This document shows, one piece after another, positions 1 through 8,200 of a DNA stretch of 64,000 nucleotides (position 1 is the stretch's first letter; every line of letters begins with the position of its first letter). The stretch is taken from NCBI RefSeq assembly GCF_010093085.1, contig NZ_MSRC01000007.1, positions 248,001 to 312,000 of the forward strand, read 5' to 3'. Below the pieces are notes generated by a model. It did no database searches, was not told the origin of the DNA, and was given only the letters and a program-made list of their open reading frames with translations. Both the position numbers and the translations under genes were made by a program. This DNA is from Bacillus sp. SKDU12 (GTDB lineage Bacteria; Bacillota; Bacilli; Bacillales; Bacillaceae).

Positions 1-290
1 AATATGTTTCACACTGCTTGTTTGAAAAGGAGACAAAAGAGTTTTACACGGGAGAGAATTTGCTTCAAAACGGTGCTCTTCTGTCAATTCGGCATGTTAT
101 TGAGCAGAGGAAAGGCCGAAAAGGATCCCAAGAATTTCCGTATGGACAAGTTTCTTATCGTATTTACGATACATCGGCAAACGGACAAAAAGAAATCAGC
201 TTAAGAGCAATCACACAGTCTGGGGCAGAAAGAAATGCCCGGATCGTTTTTCATCAAAAACAGAAAAAATTGCTGAGCTGGACAGAATAA
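1..290 (+). CDS. comGG: ComGG, competence minor pseudopilin (5' truncated by window edge)
   Basis: This is the C-terminal part of ComGG, last gene of the comG operon for the transformation pseudopilus. The reading frame is open from base 3 and stops with TAA at 288-290. The visible product (about 95 residues) contains FEKETKEFYTGENLLQNG and ends KQKKLLSWTE, which closely follows B. subtilis ComGG. The N-terminal type IV prepilin-like segment lies outside the window. A TTG at 18 opens a shorter ORF but is an internal Leu codon of the longer protein. In the family ComGG is processed by ComC and joins the ComGC pseudopilus at the membrane. yqzE follows on the same strand about 70 bp downstream, as in 168. 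Confidence 0.9.
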   Translation, partial: YVSHCLFEKETKEFYTGENLLQNGALLSIRHVIEQRKGRKGSQEFPYGQVSYRIYDTSANGQKEISLRAITQSGAERNARIVFHQKQKKLLSWTE

Positions 291-361
291 AGAAGAGTAA
301 ATGGTATAAAAAAAGTCAGGTGAGCCAACACTTCATAATAATTGAATGATGAGGTGATCAC

Positions 362-541
362 ATGAAATCGAATGATTATGTCAAATATATGACACAGCAA
401 TTTGTCAAATATATAGATACTCCGAGAGATGAGCGAAAAGAACGAAAAGAGGTGCGGAAAGAAACGAAAACGCCCGCTTCACAGCAGTGGTTCGGTATTT
501 TTCCTTATGGTTTCAGAATGTGGCTGAAGCGAAAAAAATAA
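362..541 (+). CDS. yqzE: YqzE, small basic protein after the comG genes
   Basis: A 59-residue protein beginning [17 protein letters not shown] and ending WLKRKK. A good ribosome site (GAGGTGAT) lies just before the ATG. The middle is very rich in Lys, Arg and Glu, and a hydrophobic, aromatic patch ([14 protein letters not shown]) sits near the C-terminus. It lies directly behind comGG on the same strand and ahead of a strong terminator, so it is probably the last gene of the comG transcript and under ComK control. No function is known to me. The identification rests on position and sequence resemblance to YqzE. Confidence 0.8.
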   Translation: MKSNDYVKYMTQQFVKYIDTPRDERKERKEVRKETKTPASQQWFGIFPYGFRMWLKRKK

Positions 542-555
542 TCACAGATATAACG

Positions 556-587
556 AATAAGGTCCTTCAAAAATGGAGGACCTTATT
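556..587. terminator. Bidirectional terminator between yqzE and yqzG
   Basis: An 11-bp perfect stem (AATAAGGTCCT pairing with AGGACCTTATT) with a 10-base loop lies between the convergent genes yqzE and yqzG. AT-rich ends on both sides suit termination in both directions. Confidence 0.8.
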
Positions 588-915
588 GATATTCTTCTAA
601 TATGGCAATTTTATTGACCTTTTGGCTATAGGGATCGAATGAAATTGTGACAAAAATGCCGAATTCCTTTGATCCTTCCTTCAGGGTTAAATGGTATTGC
701 TTTACTGCCTCATCTTTTCTTTTGCGATCCCATACTTTTTGTTTGAACAGTACCTGTGCGAGCGGGTATCTTTTTTTTGCTTCTTTAACTGCTAGCTCTT
801 CCCATTTTGACATGTGACGCACGGTTACAAGCGGTGTTTCTTCTGCGTGGGTGTGAGCGGCAGTGTGGCCAAAAATGAGAAAAGAAAGGCAAATTACACA
901 TCGTTTGATCATCAT
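583..915 (-). CDS. yqzG: YqzG, small secreted protein (DUF3889-type)
   Basis: A 110-residue protein on the minus strand, convergent with yqzE. The N-terminus (MIKRCVICLSFLIFGHTAAHTHAEE) is a typical Sec signal peptide with a likely cleavage near residue 24. The mature part is about 85 residues, basic and polar, without cysteines, and matches the YqzG/DUF3889 type from memory. A second ATG immediately follows the first. Its function is unknown; the neighbouring matrix operon makes a cell-surface role conceivable but nothing in the sequence shows it. Confidence 0.8.
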   Translation of the reverse strand: MMIKRCVICLSFLIFGHTAAHTHAEETPLVTVRHMSKWEELAVKEAKKRYPLAQVLFKQKVWDRKRKDEAVKQYHLTLKEGSKEFGIFVTISFDPYSQKVNKIAILEEYQ

Positions 916-1051
916 GCTGTCACCCTTTCTTTTTTATGATAGCCAACTCATATTTGACTATACATTTAATTTTGCGGATAATAATTCCAAAAATTTCAAA
1001 AAGTAAAAAGATGAGCAATCCTGAGCAAGATATTGAAATATGGAGAAAAAA

Positions 1052-1066
1052 TTCTTTTTAGAGAAC
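1052..1066. promoter_or_regulatory. Upstream SinR-like operator of the tapA operon
   Basis: TTCTTTTTAGAGAAC is an imperfect inverted repeat with two GTTCTYT-like half sites, about 60 bp upstream of the better operator at 1126. SinR is known to bind GTTCTYT boxes in the tapA (yqxM) promoter. That this particular site is used is an inference. Confidence 0.55.
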
Positions 1067-1125
1067 AAAATGAATGATTTTGGTGGTTTTCAATCGACAA
1101 AATATTGATTATACTTTATTTATTA

Positions 1126-1141
1126 GTTCTTTAAAGAGAAC
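1126..1141. promoter_or_regulatory. SinR operator in the tapA promoter region
   Basis: GTTCTTTAAAGAGAAC is a near-perfect palindrome formed by two SinR half sites (GTTCTYT). It lies 41 bp before the tapA start codon and just downstream of a TATACT box at 1110-1115 that may be the -10 element. This fits direct SinR repression of the matrix operon, which is established in B. subtilis. Confidence 0.8.
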
Positions 1142-1182
1142 GATTGTCATATTTGGTGACAGGGTTTTATAGGAGGTACGAT

Positions 1183-1935
1183 ATGTTTCAATTGTCTCGC
1201 ATTCAGCAAAAGACGAAGACAAAACTGATAGTACGGCTTATGTTTCAGCTTTCAGTTATTGTCAGTCTGACTGCCTCGATATGTTTACAGCTTTCGGGTA
1301 ATACAAGTGCTGCTTTTCATGATATTGAAACGATTGAGTTTCCGCTTCAAACGTGTACAGACTTTCAGCATACAGATAAAGACTGCGATTTTGATAAGCG
1401 CTGGGATCGCAGTGATTTGCACCTGTCTAATCAAACGGATACCAACGGCACTGTATGCTCACCAATTTCTTTGTTTGCTGAGCTCAAAAATACAGGGCAG
1501 AAACTTAGGAAATCAAAGTGGAGTTGGGAGCTTCATAAGCTGGAAAACGCCCGCAAACCATTAAAGAATGGGAACGTGATCGAAAAAGGGTACGTTTCCA
1601 AACAAACGAGCGATCTTTATAAAATTGAGACAAAGAGAAAAATGAAACCCGGCATTTATGCATTTAAAGTATATAAACCTGTTGGTTATCCGGCAAGCGG
1701 CAGTACTTTTGAGTGGTCGGAGCCTATGACGCTTGCAAAGTGCGATGAAAAAGCGACAGTTCCGAAAAAAGAACTGAAGTCTTCCGTTAAAAAGGAGAAA
1801 GATACAGCGCAAAAGGATTTACAAGAAAAGGAAGAAGAGTCAACTCATGAAACTGCAACAGAAAAAACAGAAATCCAATCAATTCAAAAGGAAGGCGGGG
1901 AAGAGGATGAAAAAAGCAATGAGGCTAATCAATAA
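1183..1935 (+). CDS. tapA: TapA (YqxM), TasA anchoring/assembly protein
   Basis: TapA (250 residues) is needed to assemble and anchor TasA amyloid fibres in the biofilm matrix. The start at 1183 is chosen because AGGAGG precedes it and the product then begins MFQLSRIQQKTKTKL as in TapA; an in-frame ATG 13 codons upstream has no such site. A long hydrophobic segment at residues 15-45 is the SipW-processed signal region. The middle keeps the Cys-containing part (TCTDFQHTDKDCDFD, GTVCSP, LAKCDEK). The last 60 residues are repetitive Lys/Glu-rich and differ clearly from 168. The 3' end overlaps sipW by 29 bp. SinR operators lie upstream. Confidence 0.93.
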   Translation: MFQLSRIQQKTKTKLIVRLMFQLSVIVSLTASICLQLSGNTSAAFHDIETIEFPLQTCTDFQHTDKDCDFDKRWDRSDLHLSNQTDTNGTVCSPISLFAELKNTGQKLRKSKWSWELHKLENARKPLKNGNVIEKGYVSKQTSDLYKIETKRKMKPGIYAFKVYKPVGYPASGSTFEWSEPMTLAKCDEKATVPKKELKSSVKKEKDTAQKDLQEKEEESTHETATEKTEIQSIQKEGGEEDEKSNEANQ

Positions 1936-2491
1936 TATTCTCTATGTGGTTATCTTTACTCTCATTATTGTGTTGACACTTGTCGTGATATCAACGCGTT
2001 CATCCGGGGGGGAGCCGGCAATATTTGGATACACGCTGAAATCAGTTCTGTCAGGTTCAATGGAGCCGGAGTTCAACACGGGTTCCTTAATATTGGTCAA
2101 AGAAATTACTGATGTAAAGGAACTTCAAAAGGGTGACGTCATTACATTTATGCAGAATGCAAATACGGCGGTCACCCACAGAATTATTGATATGACAAAG
2201 CAAGGAGACCATTTGTTATTTAAAACAAAAGGAGACAATAACGCCGCAGCTGATTCAGCGCTTGTACCGGACGAAAATGTTCGCGCGCAATATACAGGCT
2301 TTCAGCTTCCTTATGCCGGTTATATGCTCTATTTCGCCAGTCAGCCGATTGGAACTGCTGTTTTACTGATTGTTCCCGGTGTGATGCTGCTGGTGTACGC
2401 ATTCGTGACAATCAGCAATGCCATCAGAGAGGTTGAAAGAAAGACAAAAGCTTTGGAAACAGAGGAAAAGGACAGCACCGTGTCCACTTAA
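1907..2491 (+). CDS. sipW: SipW, ER-type signal peptidase I
   Basis: SipW (194 residues with this start) removes the signal peptides of TapA and TasA. It is the archaeal/ER type, with a Ser-His pair instead of the Ser-Lys dyad of ordinary bacterial signal peptidases. The catalytic Ser is in LSGSMEP (about residue 51), the His is in VTHRI, and the conserved Asp lies in TKGDNN. One membrane segment is near the N-terminus (residues 8-30) and one is near the C-terminus (about 150-175). ATG 1907 follows GAAGGCGGGGAAGA; another ATG four codons later is possible. The gene overlaps tapA, suggesting translational coupling. Confidence 0.93.
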   Translation: MKKAMRLINNILYVVIFTLIIVLTLVVISTRSSGGEPAIFGYTLKSVLSGSMEPEFNTGSLILVKEITDVKELQKGDVITFMQNANTAVTHRIIDMTKQGDHLLFKTKGDNNAAADSALVPDENVRAQYTGFQLPYAGYMLYFASQPIGTAVLLIVPGVMLLVYAFVTISNAIREVERKTKALETEEKDSTVST

Positions 2492-2500
2492 CATCGTTGT

Positions 2501-2518
2501 AAACCTGGCAACAGGTTT
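2501..2518 (+). other. Stem-loop between sipW and tasA
   Basis: A 7-bp perfect stem (AAACCTG with CAGGTTT) closed by a GCAA tetraloop (GNRA type) lies 36 bp before tasA. It has no U tract, so it is probably not a terminator. It could mark an mRNA processing or stabilising site allowing tasA to be expressed more strongly than tapA and sipW. That role is inference. Confidence 0.5.
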
Positions 2519-2553
2519 CTATATTATATCATTCAATAAAAGGGGAGCTTGCC

Positions 2554-3339
2554 ATGAATATGAAAAAGAAATTGAGTTTAGGAGTTGCTTCTGCGGCACT
2601 AGGATTGGCTTTAGTTGGAGGAGGAACTTGGGCAGCATTTAACGACATTAAATCAACGGATGCTGCTTTTGCATCAGGAAAGCTTGATTTATCTGCTAAA
2701 GAAAATTCAGCGAATGTTAACCTGTCAAATCTTAAGCCGGGAGACAAATTGACAAAGGACTTCCAATTTGAAAATAACGGCTCTCTTGCGATCAAAGAGG
2801 TGTTAATGGCACTGAATTATGGTGAATTTAAAGCAAACGGGGGCAGCAATACATCTGCAGAAGATTTTCTCAGTCAGTTTGAAGTGACCTTATTGACAGT
2901 TGGAAAAGAGGGCGGAAATGGATACCCGAAAAATATTATTTTAGATGATGCCAATCTAAAAGACTTGTATTTGATGTCCGCTAAGAATGATACAGCGGCT
3001 GTTGAAAAAATCAAAAAACAAATTGATCCTAAGTTCTTACATGCAAGCGGTAAAGTCAATGTAGCAACAATTGATGGTAAAACCGCTCCTGAATACGATG
3101 GTGTTCCAAAAACACCGACTGATTTCGATCAGGTTAAAATGGAGATCAAATTCAAAGATGACAAAACAAAAGATGAAAAAGGGCTAATGGTTCAAAATAA
3201 ATACCAAGGCAACTCTATTCAGCTTCACTTCTCGTTTGAAGCGACACAATGGAATGGTTTGACAATTAAAAAGGAACATACGGATAAAGACGGTTACGTG
3301 GAGGAAAATGAAAAGGCGCACAGTGAGGATAAAAATTGA
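2554..3339 (+). CDS. tasA: TasA, major amyloid-like biofilm fibre protein
   Basis: TasA (261 residues) is the main protein fibre of the matrix and is also found in spores. The N-terminus MNMKKKLSLGVASAALGLALVG is a signal peptide cleaved by SipW before AFNDIKSTDAAFASG, the mature start known from B. subtilis. The secreted domain is the camelysin/TasA beta-sandwich (peptidase M73 fold); the C-terminus is charged and ends HSEDKN. AGGGGAG precedes the ATG. It is the last gene of the operon and is followed by a strong terminator. Confidence 0.95.
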   Translation: MNMKKKLSLGVASAALGLALVGGGTWAAFNDIKSTDAAFASGKLDLSAKENSANVNLSNLKPGDKLTKDFQFENNGSLAIKEVLMALNYGEFKANGGSNTSAEDFLSQFEVTLLTVGKEGGNGYPKNIILDDANLKDLYLMSAKNDTAAVEKIKKQIDPKFLHASGKVNVATIDGKTAPEYDGVPKTPTDFDQVKMEIKFKDDKTKDEKGLMVQNKYQGNSIQLHFSFEATQWNGLTIKKEHTDKDGYVEENEKAHSEDKN

Positions 3340-3350
3340 ATAACAGCAAT

Positions 3351-3392
3351 AAAAAAGAGACGGCCCGGTATACCATATACTGGGCTGTTTCT
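3351..3392. terminator. Terminator after tasA
   Basis: A long GC-rich hairpin (GACGGCCCGGTATA with TATACTGGGCTGTTTC, including G-U pairs) is flanked by A-rich and T-rich runs. It sits between the convergent genes tasA and sinR and can serve both strands. Confidence 0.8.
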
Positions 3393-3434
3393 GTGTTTAT
3401 TGACAAAAGAGGAGTTAGCGCCTCTGCTCAGGCA

Positions 3435-3770
3435 CTACTCCTCTTTTTGGGACTTTTTCCACTTTTGATAATCTAAAAATTCACGAAATTGTTTTTTCGA
3501 TACCCCGGATGTCATTGCATCGCGAACCAATTTCTCCCATTCACTATCTAATTGACCATCGTATTCGGTTTCATGTTTCTCATCGAGCAAAGTATGAACC
3601 GAGACGTCCAGAACAGCGGAGACTTTTTCGAGAAATTGAATGGAGGGGTTCGTTTGTAGATTTCGTTCTATTGAGCTTAAATAAGACTTCGCTACCCCAG
3701 CTTTTTCAGCTAGTTCCGATAGTGAGTAGCCTTTTTCCTTACGGTATTGTTTAATACGCTGGCCAATCAA
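3435..3770 (-). CDS. sinR: SinR, master repressor of biofilm genes
   Basis: SinR (111 residues with this start) is a DNA-binding repressor of the matrix operons and an activator of planktonic traits. Residues 5-60 form a Cro/CI-type helix-turn-helix (SLSELAEKAGVAKSYLSSIE); the C-terminal part from about residue 75 is the tetramer and SinI-binding helix pair. I take the TTG at 3770 as the start because AAGGAAGGTGATGACA places the ribosome site correctly for it. The ATG two codons upstream would overlap the ribosome site. The sequence is almost identical to 168. It is downstream of sinI with a 33-bp gap. Confidence 0.93.
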   Translation of the reverse strand: MIGQRIKQYRKEKGYSLSELAEKAGVAKSYLSSIERNLQTNPSIQFLEKVSAVLDVSVHTLLDEKHETEYDGQLDSEWEKLVRDAMTSGVSKKQFREFLDYQKWKKSQKEE

Positions 3771-3803
3771 TGTCATCACCTTCCTTGTGATATTATAGCA
3801 CAT

Positions 3804-3977
3804 TCAGAAAGGATTTACGGTATGACTTCTGACTGCCGGACTAGGATGAGCAGACTTTTTGTTTAAAAGTAAATATTTTCGTATTTCTTCGGGGCTGATA
3901 TTTGCTTCTTTTGCTTGCATCATTAATTCAACCCATTCTTTATCTAGTTCGAAGTACTCTTGTTTTGCATTTTTCAT
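3804..3977 (-). CDS. sinI: SinI, anti-repressor of SinR
   Basis: SinI (57 residues, MKNAKQEYFELDKEWVEL onward) binds SinR through a helical hairpin like the SinR C-terminus (AKEANISPEEIRKYLLLNK) and breaks SinR tetramers. AGGAGGAGAAA before ATG 3977 fixes the start. The reading frame extends 32 codons upstream, but without family resemblance there. A Spo0A box lies upstream at 4144-4150, consistent with Spo0A~P induction. Confidence 0.93.
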   Translation of the reverse strand: MKNAKQEYFELDKEWVELMMQAKEANISPEEIRKYLLLNKKSAHPSPAVRSHTVNPF

Positions 3978-4143
3978 GCAGTTTCTCCTCCTAAAATACT
4001 TGTTTATGTATTTCAGCCAGTCCGGCCATGACTTATTGCATACCTTCATTGGTCTCTGGAAGTCATTTGCCATCTAAATTGCCAGGATTTTTTTCTGATA
4101 TACCTTTATTATAATCGCATTTTTTCAAAAAAAACGAGAATGA

Positions 4144-4150
4144 TGTCGAA
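4144..4150. promoter_or_regulatory. Spo0A box upstream of sinI
   Basis: TGTCGAA is an exact match to the 0A box. It lies about 165 bp before the sinI start codon, in the sinI-yqhG gap. Spo0A~P activation of sinI is established in B. subtilis; use of this exact copy is inferred. Confidence 0.65.
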
Positions 4151-4162
4151 TGGTAAAAAAAG

Positions 4163-4957
4163 TTAGACTGACATATTATTTTGCAGATAAAATAATCCGC
4201 CATTTTCAATGACAACTGATATCTTTGGTTGGTACAAGGCTTTCAGCGCCTGTTTTTCTAGATGATACTCTTCTGGTTTTTTTTCTATATGCTCATAAAA
4301 CTTATCAAGCAATGTCATATCATTTCTCCATCTGCTTACCGCCTGGTCTGCCCAGTCTGACGGTTCCTGCATAGCAGATTTGGCAATATAGTTTTCCATC
4401 CGCTTCAGTCCGCTTTCTGGTTTAATCATAGGCGATATGGTAAAGCAATAATCGCATATTTGAGATGTCAGCAGCAGCTGTGTCAGCTTGCTTTGAAATT
4501 TTTCAATTATGGTTCCAGAGACTAGGTGAAGACCTAGTGATAATAGCTTATCTTTTTTCATGTCGGACTGGTATGAAATCGTAACATTTATACCAAGCCA
4601 GGGCTGAAGTGGAACTTTAGCTCCGGCTGTTTCAATTTTCTCATACATTTTGGTAAATCTCCCATTTTGTTTAACAGCATTAAATATTTGAAAAAGACGC
4701 GGCGCTCCAAAATAAATAAATTCACCGTCTAGGTCTTTTGGAGCGGTTTCTTTATCTGTAATAAAAGTGATTTTCATGGGATTCGGGTCGCCGCCTGTCT
4801 TCTCGCGCCAGTGCCAGTAGAAAGGGCGATTCATGATCTGTTTATCCATTTCAACTGTAAGCTGCACTGTCATATATCCTGGACCTTGCTCGGCGATTTG
4901 GCAGCTGTTTGCCCGAAAAAAACGAAGCAGGAAATCGTGAACCTCTTGCTGTCTCAC
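4163..4957 (-). CDS. yqhG: YqhG family protein, function unknown
   Basis: A 264-residue soluble protein found next to sinIR throughout this species group. It starts MRQQEVHDFLLRFFRANSC behind AAGGAGG. No signal peptide or membrane helix is seen. The sequence is of mixed alpha/beta character, with several aromatic residues near the start (MNRPFYWHWREKTGGDP). It lies 19 bp downstream of the SNF2-type ATPase gene yqhH, so the two are probably co-transcribed and may act together, although no activity is known to me. Confidence 0.85.
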   Translation of the reverse strand: MRQQEVHDFLLRFFRANSCQIAEQGPGYMTVQLTVEMDKQIMNRPFYWHWREKTGGDPNPMKITFITDKETAPKDLDGEFIYFGAPRLFQIFNAVKQNGRFTKMYEKIETAGAKVPLQPWLGINVTISYQSDMKKDKLLSLGLHLVSGTIIEKFQSKLTQLLLTSQICDYCFTISPMIKPESGLKRMENYIAKSAMQEPSDWADQAVSRWRNDMTLLDKFYEHIEKKPEEYHLEKQALKALYQPKISVVIENGGLFYLQNNMSV

Positions 4958-4976
4958 TTTAAAACCTCCTTACAGG

Positions 4977-6644
4977 CTAGGATCCTCTTTTTTCAGCTGG
5001 CTGCTGATTTGACAAAAATGAGGTTAAGTTGTCCATTTTTATTTTCATTTCTTCTTCTGTTGCTGAATGACACAAAATATCGTGCAGGTGCTCTTCAAAA
5101 TTGTTCACTTGAATTTTTGTTAAAATATCATCAAGTTCGCCAACCACATTCTCAAACAAATGAATTTTTTCATATAGAAGCTTTAAAATATGTTCTTCCA
5201 CCGTATGTTTTGTTGCCATGTTGTAAATGTGTACATCTCGTTCCTGACCAAGCCTGTGAATTCTTCCGATTCTCTGCTCAAGGCGCATCGGGTTCCATGG
5301 CAGGTCATAGTTGATCATGTGATTGCAAAATTGCAGATTGATTCCTTCACCGCCTGCTTCAGTTGCAATCAGTACTTGGACCTTTCCGCGAAAAAGATCT
5401 TTCATCCAGTCTTTTTTCCCGCGTTTAAATCCGCCTCTGAATGGCACAGAACTAATGCCATTTTGCTGAAGAAACCATTGCAGGTAAATTTGGGTGGCCC
5501 GGTATTCTGTAAATATGATGACCTTATCGTCAATCTTTTTGATCAGTTCAACCACTTGAAGTGCTTTGGAATTTTGTGTCACTTGATTGATGCGCTCTAT
5601 TAAAACCGAAATGGTGTGCTCATCGATGGCTGGTGCTTGTTTTTCTTTTTGATCAAGCATTTTCTTCAGCGTCATATATACAGCCTCTCTGCTCGAACAG
5701 CATTCTCTTTGCAGGGTCATAATGGAGAACATGCTGGCCGGTTTGTTGATCCCTTCCTTCAAGCGGGAAATCTCATCGTAAAGCGCCTGCTCTGATGGAG
5801 AAAATTCAATCGGCACTGTTTCAACATGCCGCTGTTTCCAATTCAGTCCGGTGTCATGCCGCCTGTTGCGGATCATGACTTTATTTACAAGATCTTTTAA
5901 ATGCTCATGTGCTTCCAAACTGGATTTTTTCTTGGCGAACTCTTCCTGAAAATGATTCTGGCTGCCTAAATGGCCAGGCTTTAACAAGGAAACCAAATTA
6001 AAAATTTCTTCGATGCGGTTTTGAATGGGCGTCGCGGTTAGAAGCAGGCAATATTTCTTGACGAGATTCCGGACAAATTCATAGTTCTTCGTTCTGCTGT
6101 TTTTTAATTTGTGCGCCTCATCAATAATGACGAGATCATATGGGATTGACAGCACAATTTCACGGTGGGGCGAGCGCTTTGCGGTGTCGATTGATGAGAC
6201 GACAATATCGTATTGCTCCCACACATAGCTTTTCTTTTGTTCAACAGCCGGGATCAAAAATTTTTCCTGAAGCTCTTTGACCCATTGAGACACTAGGGAG
6301 GCAGGCACGAGGATCAATATTTTTTTGGCTAAACCGCGAATCATATATTCTTTTAAAATCAGTCCGGCTTCAACTGTTTTCCCGAGACCAACCTCATCTG
6401 CTAAAATCGCTTTCCCGTTCATTTTTTCAACTACTTTTTGTGCAACCTCAAGCTGGTGAGGGAGCGGTGTAAAGGAAGGCAAATATAAAGGGGCCCGCAA
6501 GCCTTCAAATTCAGGAACGGCTAATGTTTGTTGGATTTCTGCAGATAGCTTGTACAGTTCCCAGTTCGCCCACGGGCCGTCGTTTTTCAGCCTGTTCGCG
6601 AATTCTTCAGGCCATTTTGCATCATAGATTATGTCTGCGTCCAT
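4977..6644 (-). CDS. yqhH: YqhH, SNF2/RapA-family DEAH ATPase
   Basis: A 555-residue superfamily 2 ATPase of the SNF2/RapA type. The N-terminal half carries Walker A (ADEVGLGKTVEAG), the DEAH box (VIIDEAHKLKN) and motif III (LLLTATPIQN). The C-terminal half carries the second RecA domain with ATEAGGEGINLQF and motif VI (EQRIGRIHRLGQ). The family translocates along double-stranded DNA to remodel nucleoprotein, and RapA recycles RNA polymerase; this protein's target is unknown. The ATG at 6644 starts MDADIIYDAKWPEEF. It precedes yqhG on the minus strand and is divergent from the glycine riboswitch. Confidence 0.9.
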   Translation of the reverse strand: MDADIIYDAKWPEEFANRLKNDGPWANWELYKLSAEIQQTLAVPEFEGLRAPLYLPSFTPLPHQLEVAQKVVEKMNGKAILADEVGLGKTVEAGLILKEYMIRGLAKKILILVPASLVSQWVKELQEKFLIPAVEQKKSYVWEQYDIVVSSIDTAKRSPHREIVLSIPYDLVIIDEAHKLKNSRTKNYEFVRNLVKKYCLLLTATPIQNRIEEIFNLVSLLKPGHLGSQNHFQEEFAKKKSSLEAHEHLKDLVNKVMIRNRRHDTGLNWKQRHVETVPIEFSPSEQALYDEISRLKEGINKPASMFSIMTLQRECCSSREAVYMTLKKMLDQKEKQAPAIDEHTISVLIERINQVTQNSKALQVVELIKKIDDKVIIFTEYRATQIYLQWFLQQNGISSVPFRGGFKRGKKDWMKDLFRGKVQVLIATEAGGEGINLQFCNHMINYDLPWNPMRLEQRIGRIHRLGQERDVHIYNMATKHTVEEHILKLLYEKIHLFENVVGELDDILTKIQVNNFEEHLHDILCHSATEEEMKIKMDNLTSFLSNQQPAEKRGS

Positions 6645-6771
6645 ACTTTGAAACCGCCTTTCTTATTCTTCGATTCTTAAAATGAACATTGAAGAAAAAT
6701 CTGCCCAAATTGCTGTTGCCCGGCATATCGTGATGGTGGTAGGATATGAGTATGTATTGAATGTAAGATAT

Positions 6772-6780
6772 TGCTATAGT
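6772..6780 (+). promoter_or_regulatory. Extended -10 element upstream of the gcv riboswitch
   Basis: TGCTATAGT matches the extended -10 pattern TGnTATAAT and lies about 40 bp before the first glycine aptamer. A TTGAAT at 6757-6762 is too close (12 bp) to be a standard -35, so the extended -10 is the main evidence. Confidence 0.5.
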
Positions 6781-6810
6781 ATGTCCATAACAGCATGAAA
6801 ATATGAGCGA

Positions 6811-7042
6811 ATGACAGCAAGGGGAGAGACCTGGCCGAAAACCTCGGGATACAGGCGCCGAAGGAGCAAACTGTGAAAGTGAATCTCTCAGGCAAAAGAA
6901 CTCTTGCTCGACGCAACTCTGGAGAGTGTTTGCGGGTATGCAAGCCACCAAAGGGGACGTCTTTGTGTATGCAAAGTAAACTTTCAGGTGCCAGGACAGA
7001 GAACCTTCATTTTACATGAGGTGTTTCTCTGTCCTTTTTTGT
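6811..7042 (+). ncRNA. Tandem glycine riboswitch of the gcv operon
   Basis: Two consecutive glycine aptamers precede gcvT. The first includes GGGGAGAGACCTGG, CGCCGAAGGAGCAA and AATCTCTCAGGCAAAAG. The second includes GGAGAGTG, CCACCAAAGGGGA and AACTTTCAGGTGCCAGGAC. The expression platform is the hairpin AGGACAGAGAA (6993) with TTTCTCTGTCCT (7024), followed by a T run at about 7035-7040. In B. subtilis glycine binding prevents this terminator and turns on glycine cleavage genes; the layout here is the same. Confidence 0.95.
6993..7042 (+). terminator. Riboswitch-controlled intrinsic terminator
   Basis: The stem AGGACAGAGAA pairs with TTTCTCTGTCCT across about 20 bases and is followed by TTTTTT. 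The left arm directly continues the end of the second glycine aptamer, as expected for a glycine-dependent antiterminator switch. Confidence 0.85.
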
Positions 7043-7083
7043 ATCTATTTTTAGCTGCGCCGTTGAAAAAGAGGAGGAATCCA

Positions 7084-8172
7084 ATGCTGAAAAGAACGCC
7101 GTTATTTGAACTGTACAAAGAATATGGAGGGAAAACGATTGATTTTGGGGGCTGGGATCTTCCTGTTCAATTTTCTTCTATCAAAAAGGAGCACAAGGCT
7201 GTTCGTACTGCGGCCGGGCTGTTTGATGTTTCACATATGGGAGAAATCGAAGTGTCAGGAAACGACAGTCTGCCTTTTTTGCAAAAGCTGATGACCAATG
7301 ATGTTTCCTTGCTGACGCCAGGCCGTGCGTTATACACGGCGATGTGTTATCCAGATGGCGGGACCGTCGATGATTTACTTGTCTATCAAAAAGGAGCAAG
7401 CCGCTATCTGCTCGTCGTTAATGCTTCTAATATAGAGAAAGACCTGAAGTGGATGGAAGAACATGCGGCAGGTGATGTGCGAATTGACAATCAGTCAGAT
7501 GAAATTGCGCTCTTGGCTCTGCAAGGGCCAAAAGCAGAAGCTATTTTAAAAACGCTGACATCTGCAAATCTATCTGCATTAAAGCCGTTTGCATTTATCG
7601 ATGATGCTGATATCAGCGGCTGTAAAGCGCTTATTTCGCGGACCGGTTATACGGGTGAGGATGGGTTTGAAATTTACTGCCGCGCTGATGATGCCGTTTA
7701 TATTTGGAAAGAAATCATGGGTGCTGGAGAAGTGTACGAATTAATTCCATGCGGTCTCGGCGCACGTGATACGCTCCGATTTGAAGCGAAGCTCCCGCTT
7801 TACGGCCAGGAGCTGACCCGGGATATTACACCGATTGAAGCAGGTATAGGCTTTGCTGTAAAGCACAAAAAAGAGTCTGACTTTTTCGGCAAGTCGGTAT
7901 TGAGTGAACAAAAAGAAAATGGAGCGAAGCGAAAGCTTGTCGGCCTCGAAATGATTGAAAAAGGAATACCGCGGCACGGCTATGAAGTGTTCCATGATGG
8001 TAATTCCGTCGGTAAGGTGACAACAGGCACACAGTCACCGACATTAGGGAAAAACGTCGGCCTTGCCCTAGTTGCTGCAAAAACGAGTGAAATCGGGACT
8101 ATTGTAGAGGTGGAGATCCGCAAACAATTAGTGCAAGCAAAGGTTGTCAAAACACCATTTTATAAACGCTAA
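7084..8172 (+). CDS. gcvT: GcvT, aminomethyltransferase (T protein)
   Basis: GcvT (362 residues) transfers the aminomethyl carbon from lipoyl-GcvH to tetrahydrofolate, giving methylene-THF and ammonia. The start at 7084 follows AGAGGAGGAAT and gives [21 protein letters not shown]. It shows the typical [10 protein letters not shown] and [10 protein letters not shown] segments, the [11 protein letters not shown] motif, and the folate-domain Asp in [16 protein letters not shown]. It is the first gene of gcvT-gcvPA-gcvPB, under the glycine riboswitch. The gcvH gene is not in the window. Confidence 0.95.
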   Translation: MLKRTPLFELYKEYGGKTIDFGGWDLPVQFSSIKKEHKAVRTAAGLFDVSHMGEIEVSGNDSLPFLQKLMTNDVSLLTPGRALYTAMCYPDGGTVDDLLVYQKGASRYLLVVNASNIEKDLKWMEEHAAGDVRIDNQSDEIALLALQGPKAEAILKTLTSANLSALKPFAFIDDADISGCKALISRTGYTGEDGFEIYCRADDAVYIWKEIMGAGEVYELIPCGLGARDTLRFEAKLPLYGQELTRDITPIEAGIGFAVKHKKESDFFGKSVLSEQKENGAKRKLVGLEMIEKGIPRHGYEVFHDGNSVGKVTTGTQSPTLGKNVGLALVAAKTSEIGTIVEVEIRKQLVQAKVVKTPFYKR

Positions 8173-8200
8173 TATTTTTTCTTGGGAGAGGAGTCAACAC

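Noticed and set aside
3771-3776. ATG at 3776 as the sinR start
   Set aside because: It lies inside the ribosome site for the TTG two codons later; the TTG gives the known SinR length.
6757-6780. TTGAAT/TATAGT as a classical sigma-A promoter of gcvT
   Set aside because: The 12-bp spacing is too short; only the extended -10 was kept.
6622-6951. Minus-strand ORF of 109 codons opposite the glycine riboswitch
   Set aside because: It is a low-quality sequence rich in Cys, Ser and His that covers the riboswitch and promoter, without ribosome site or family resemblance.
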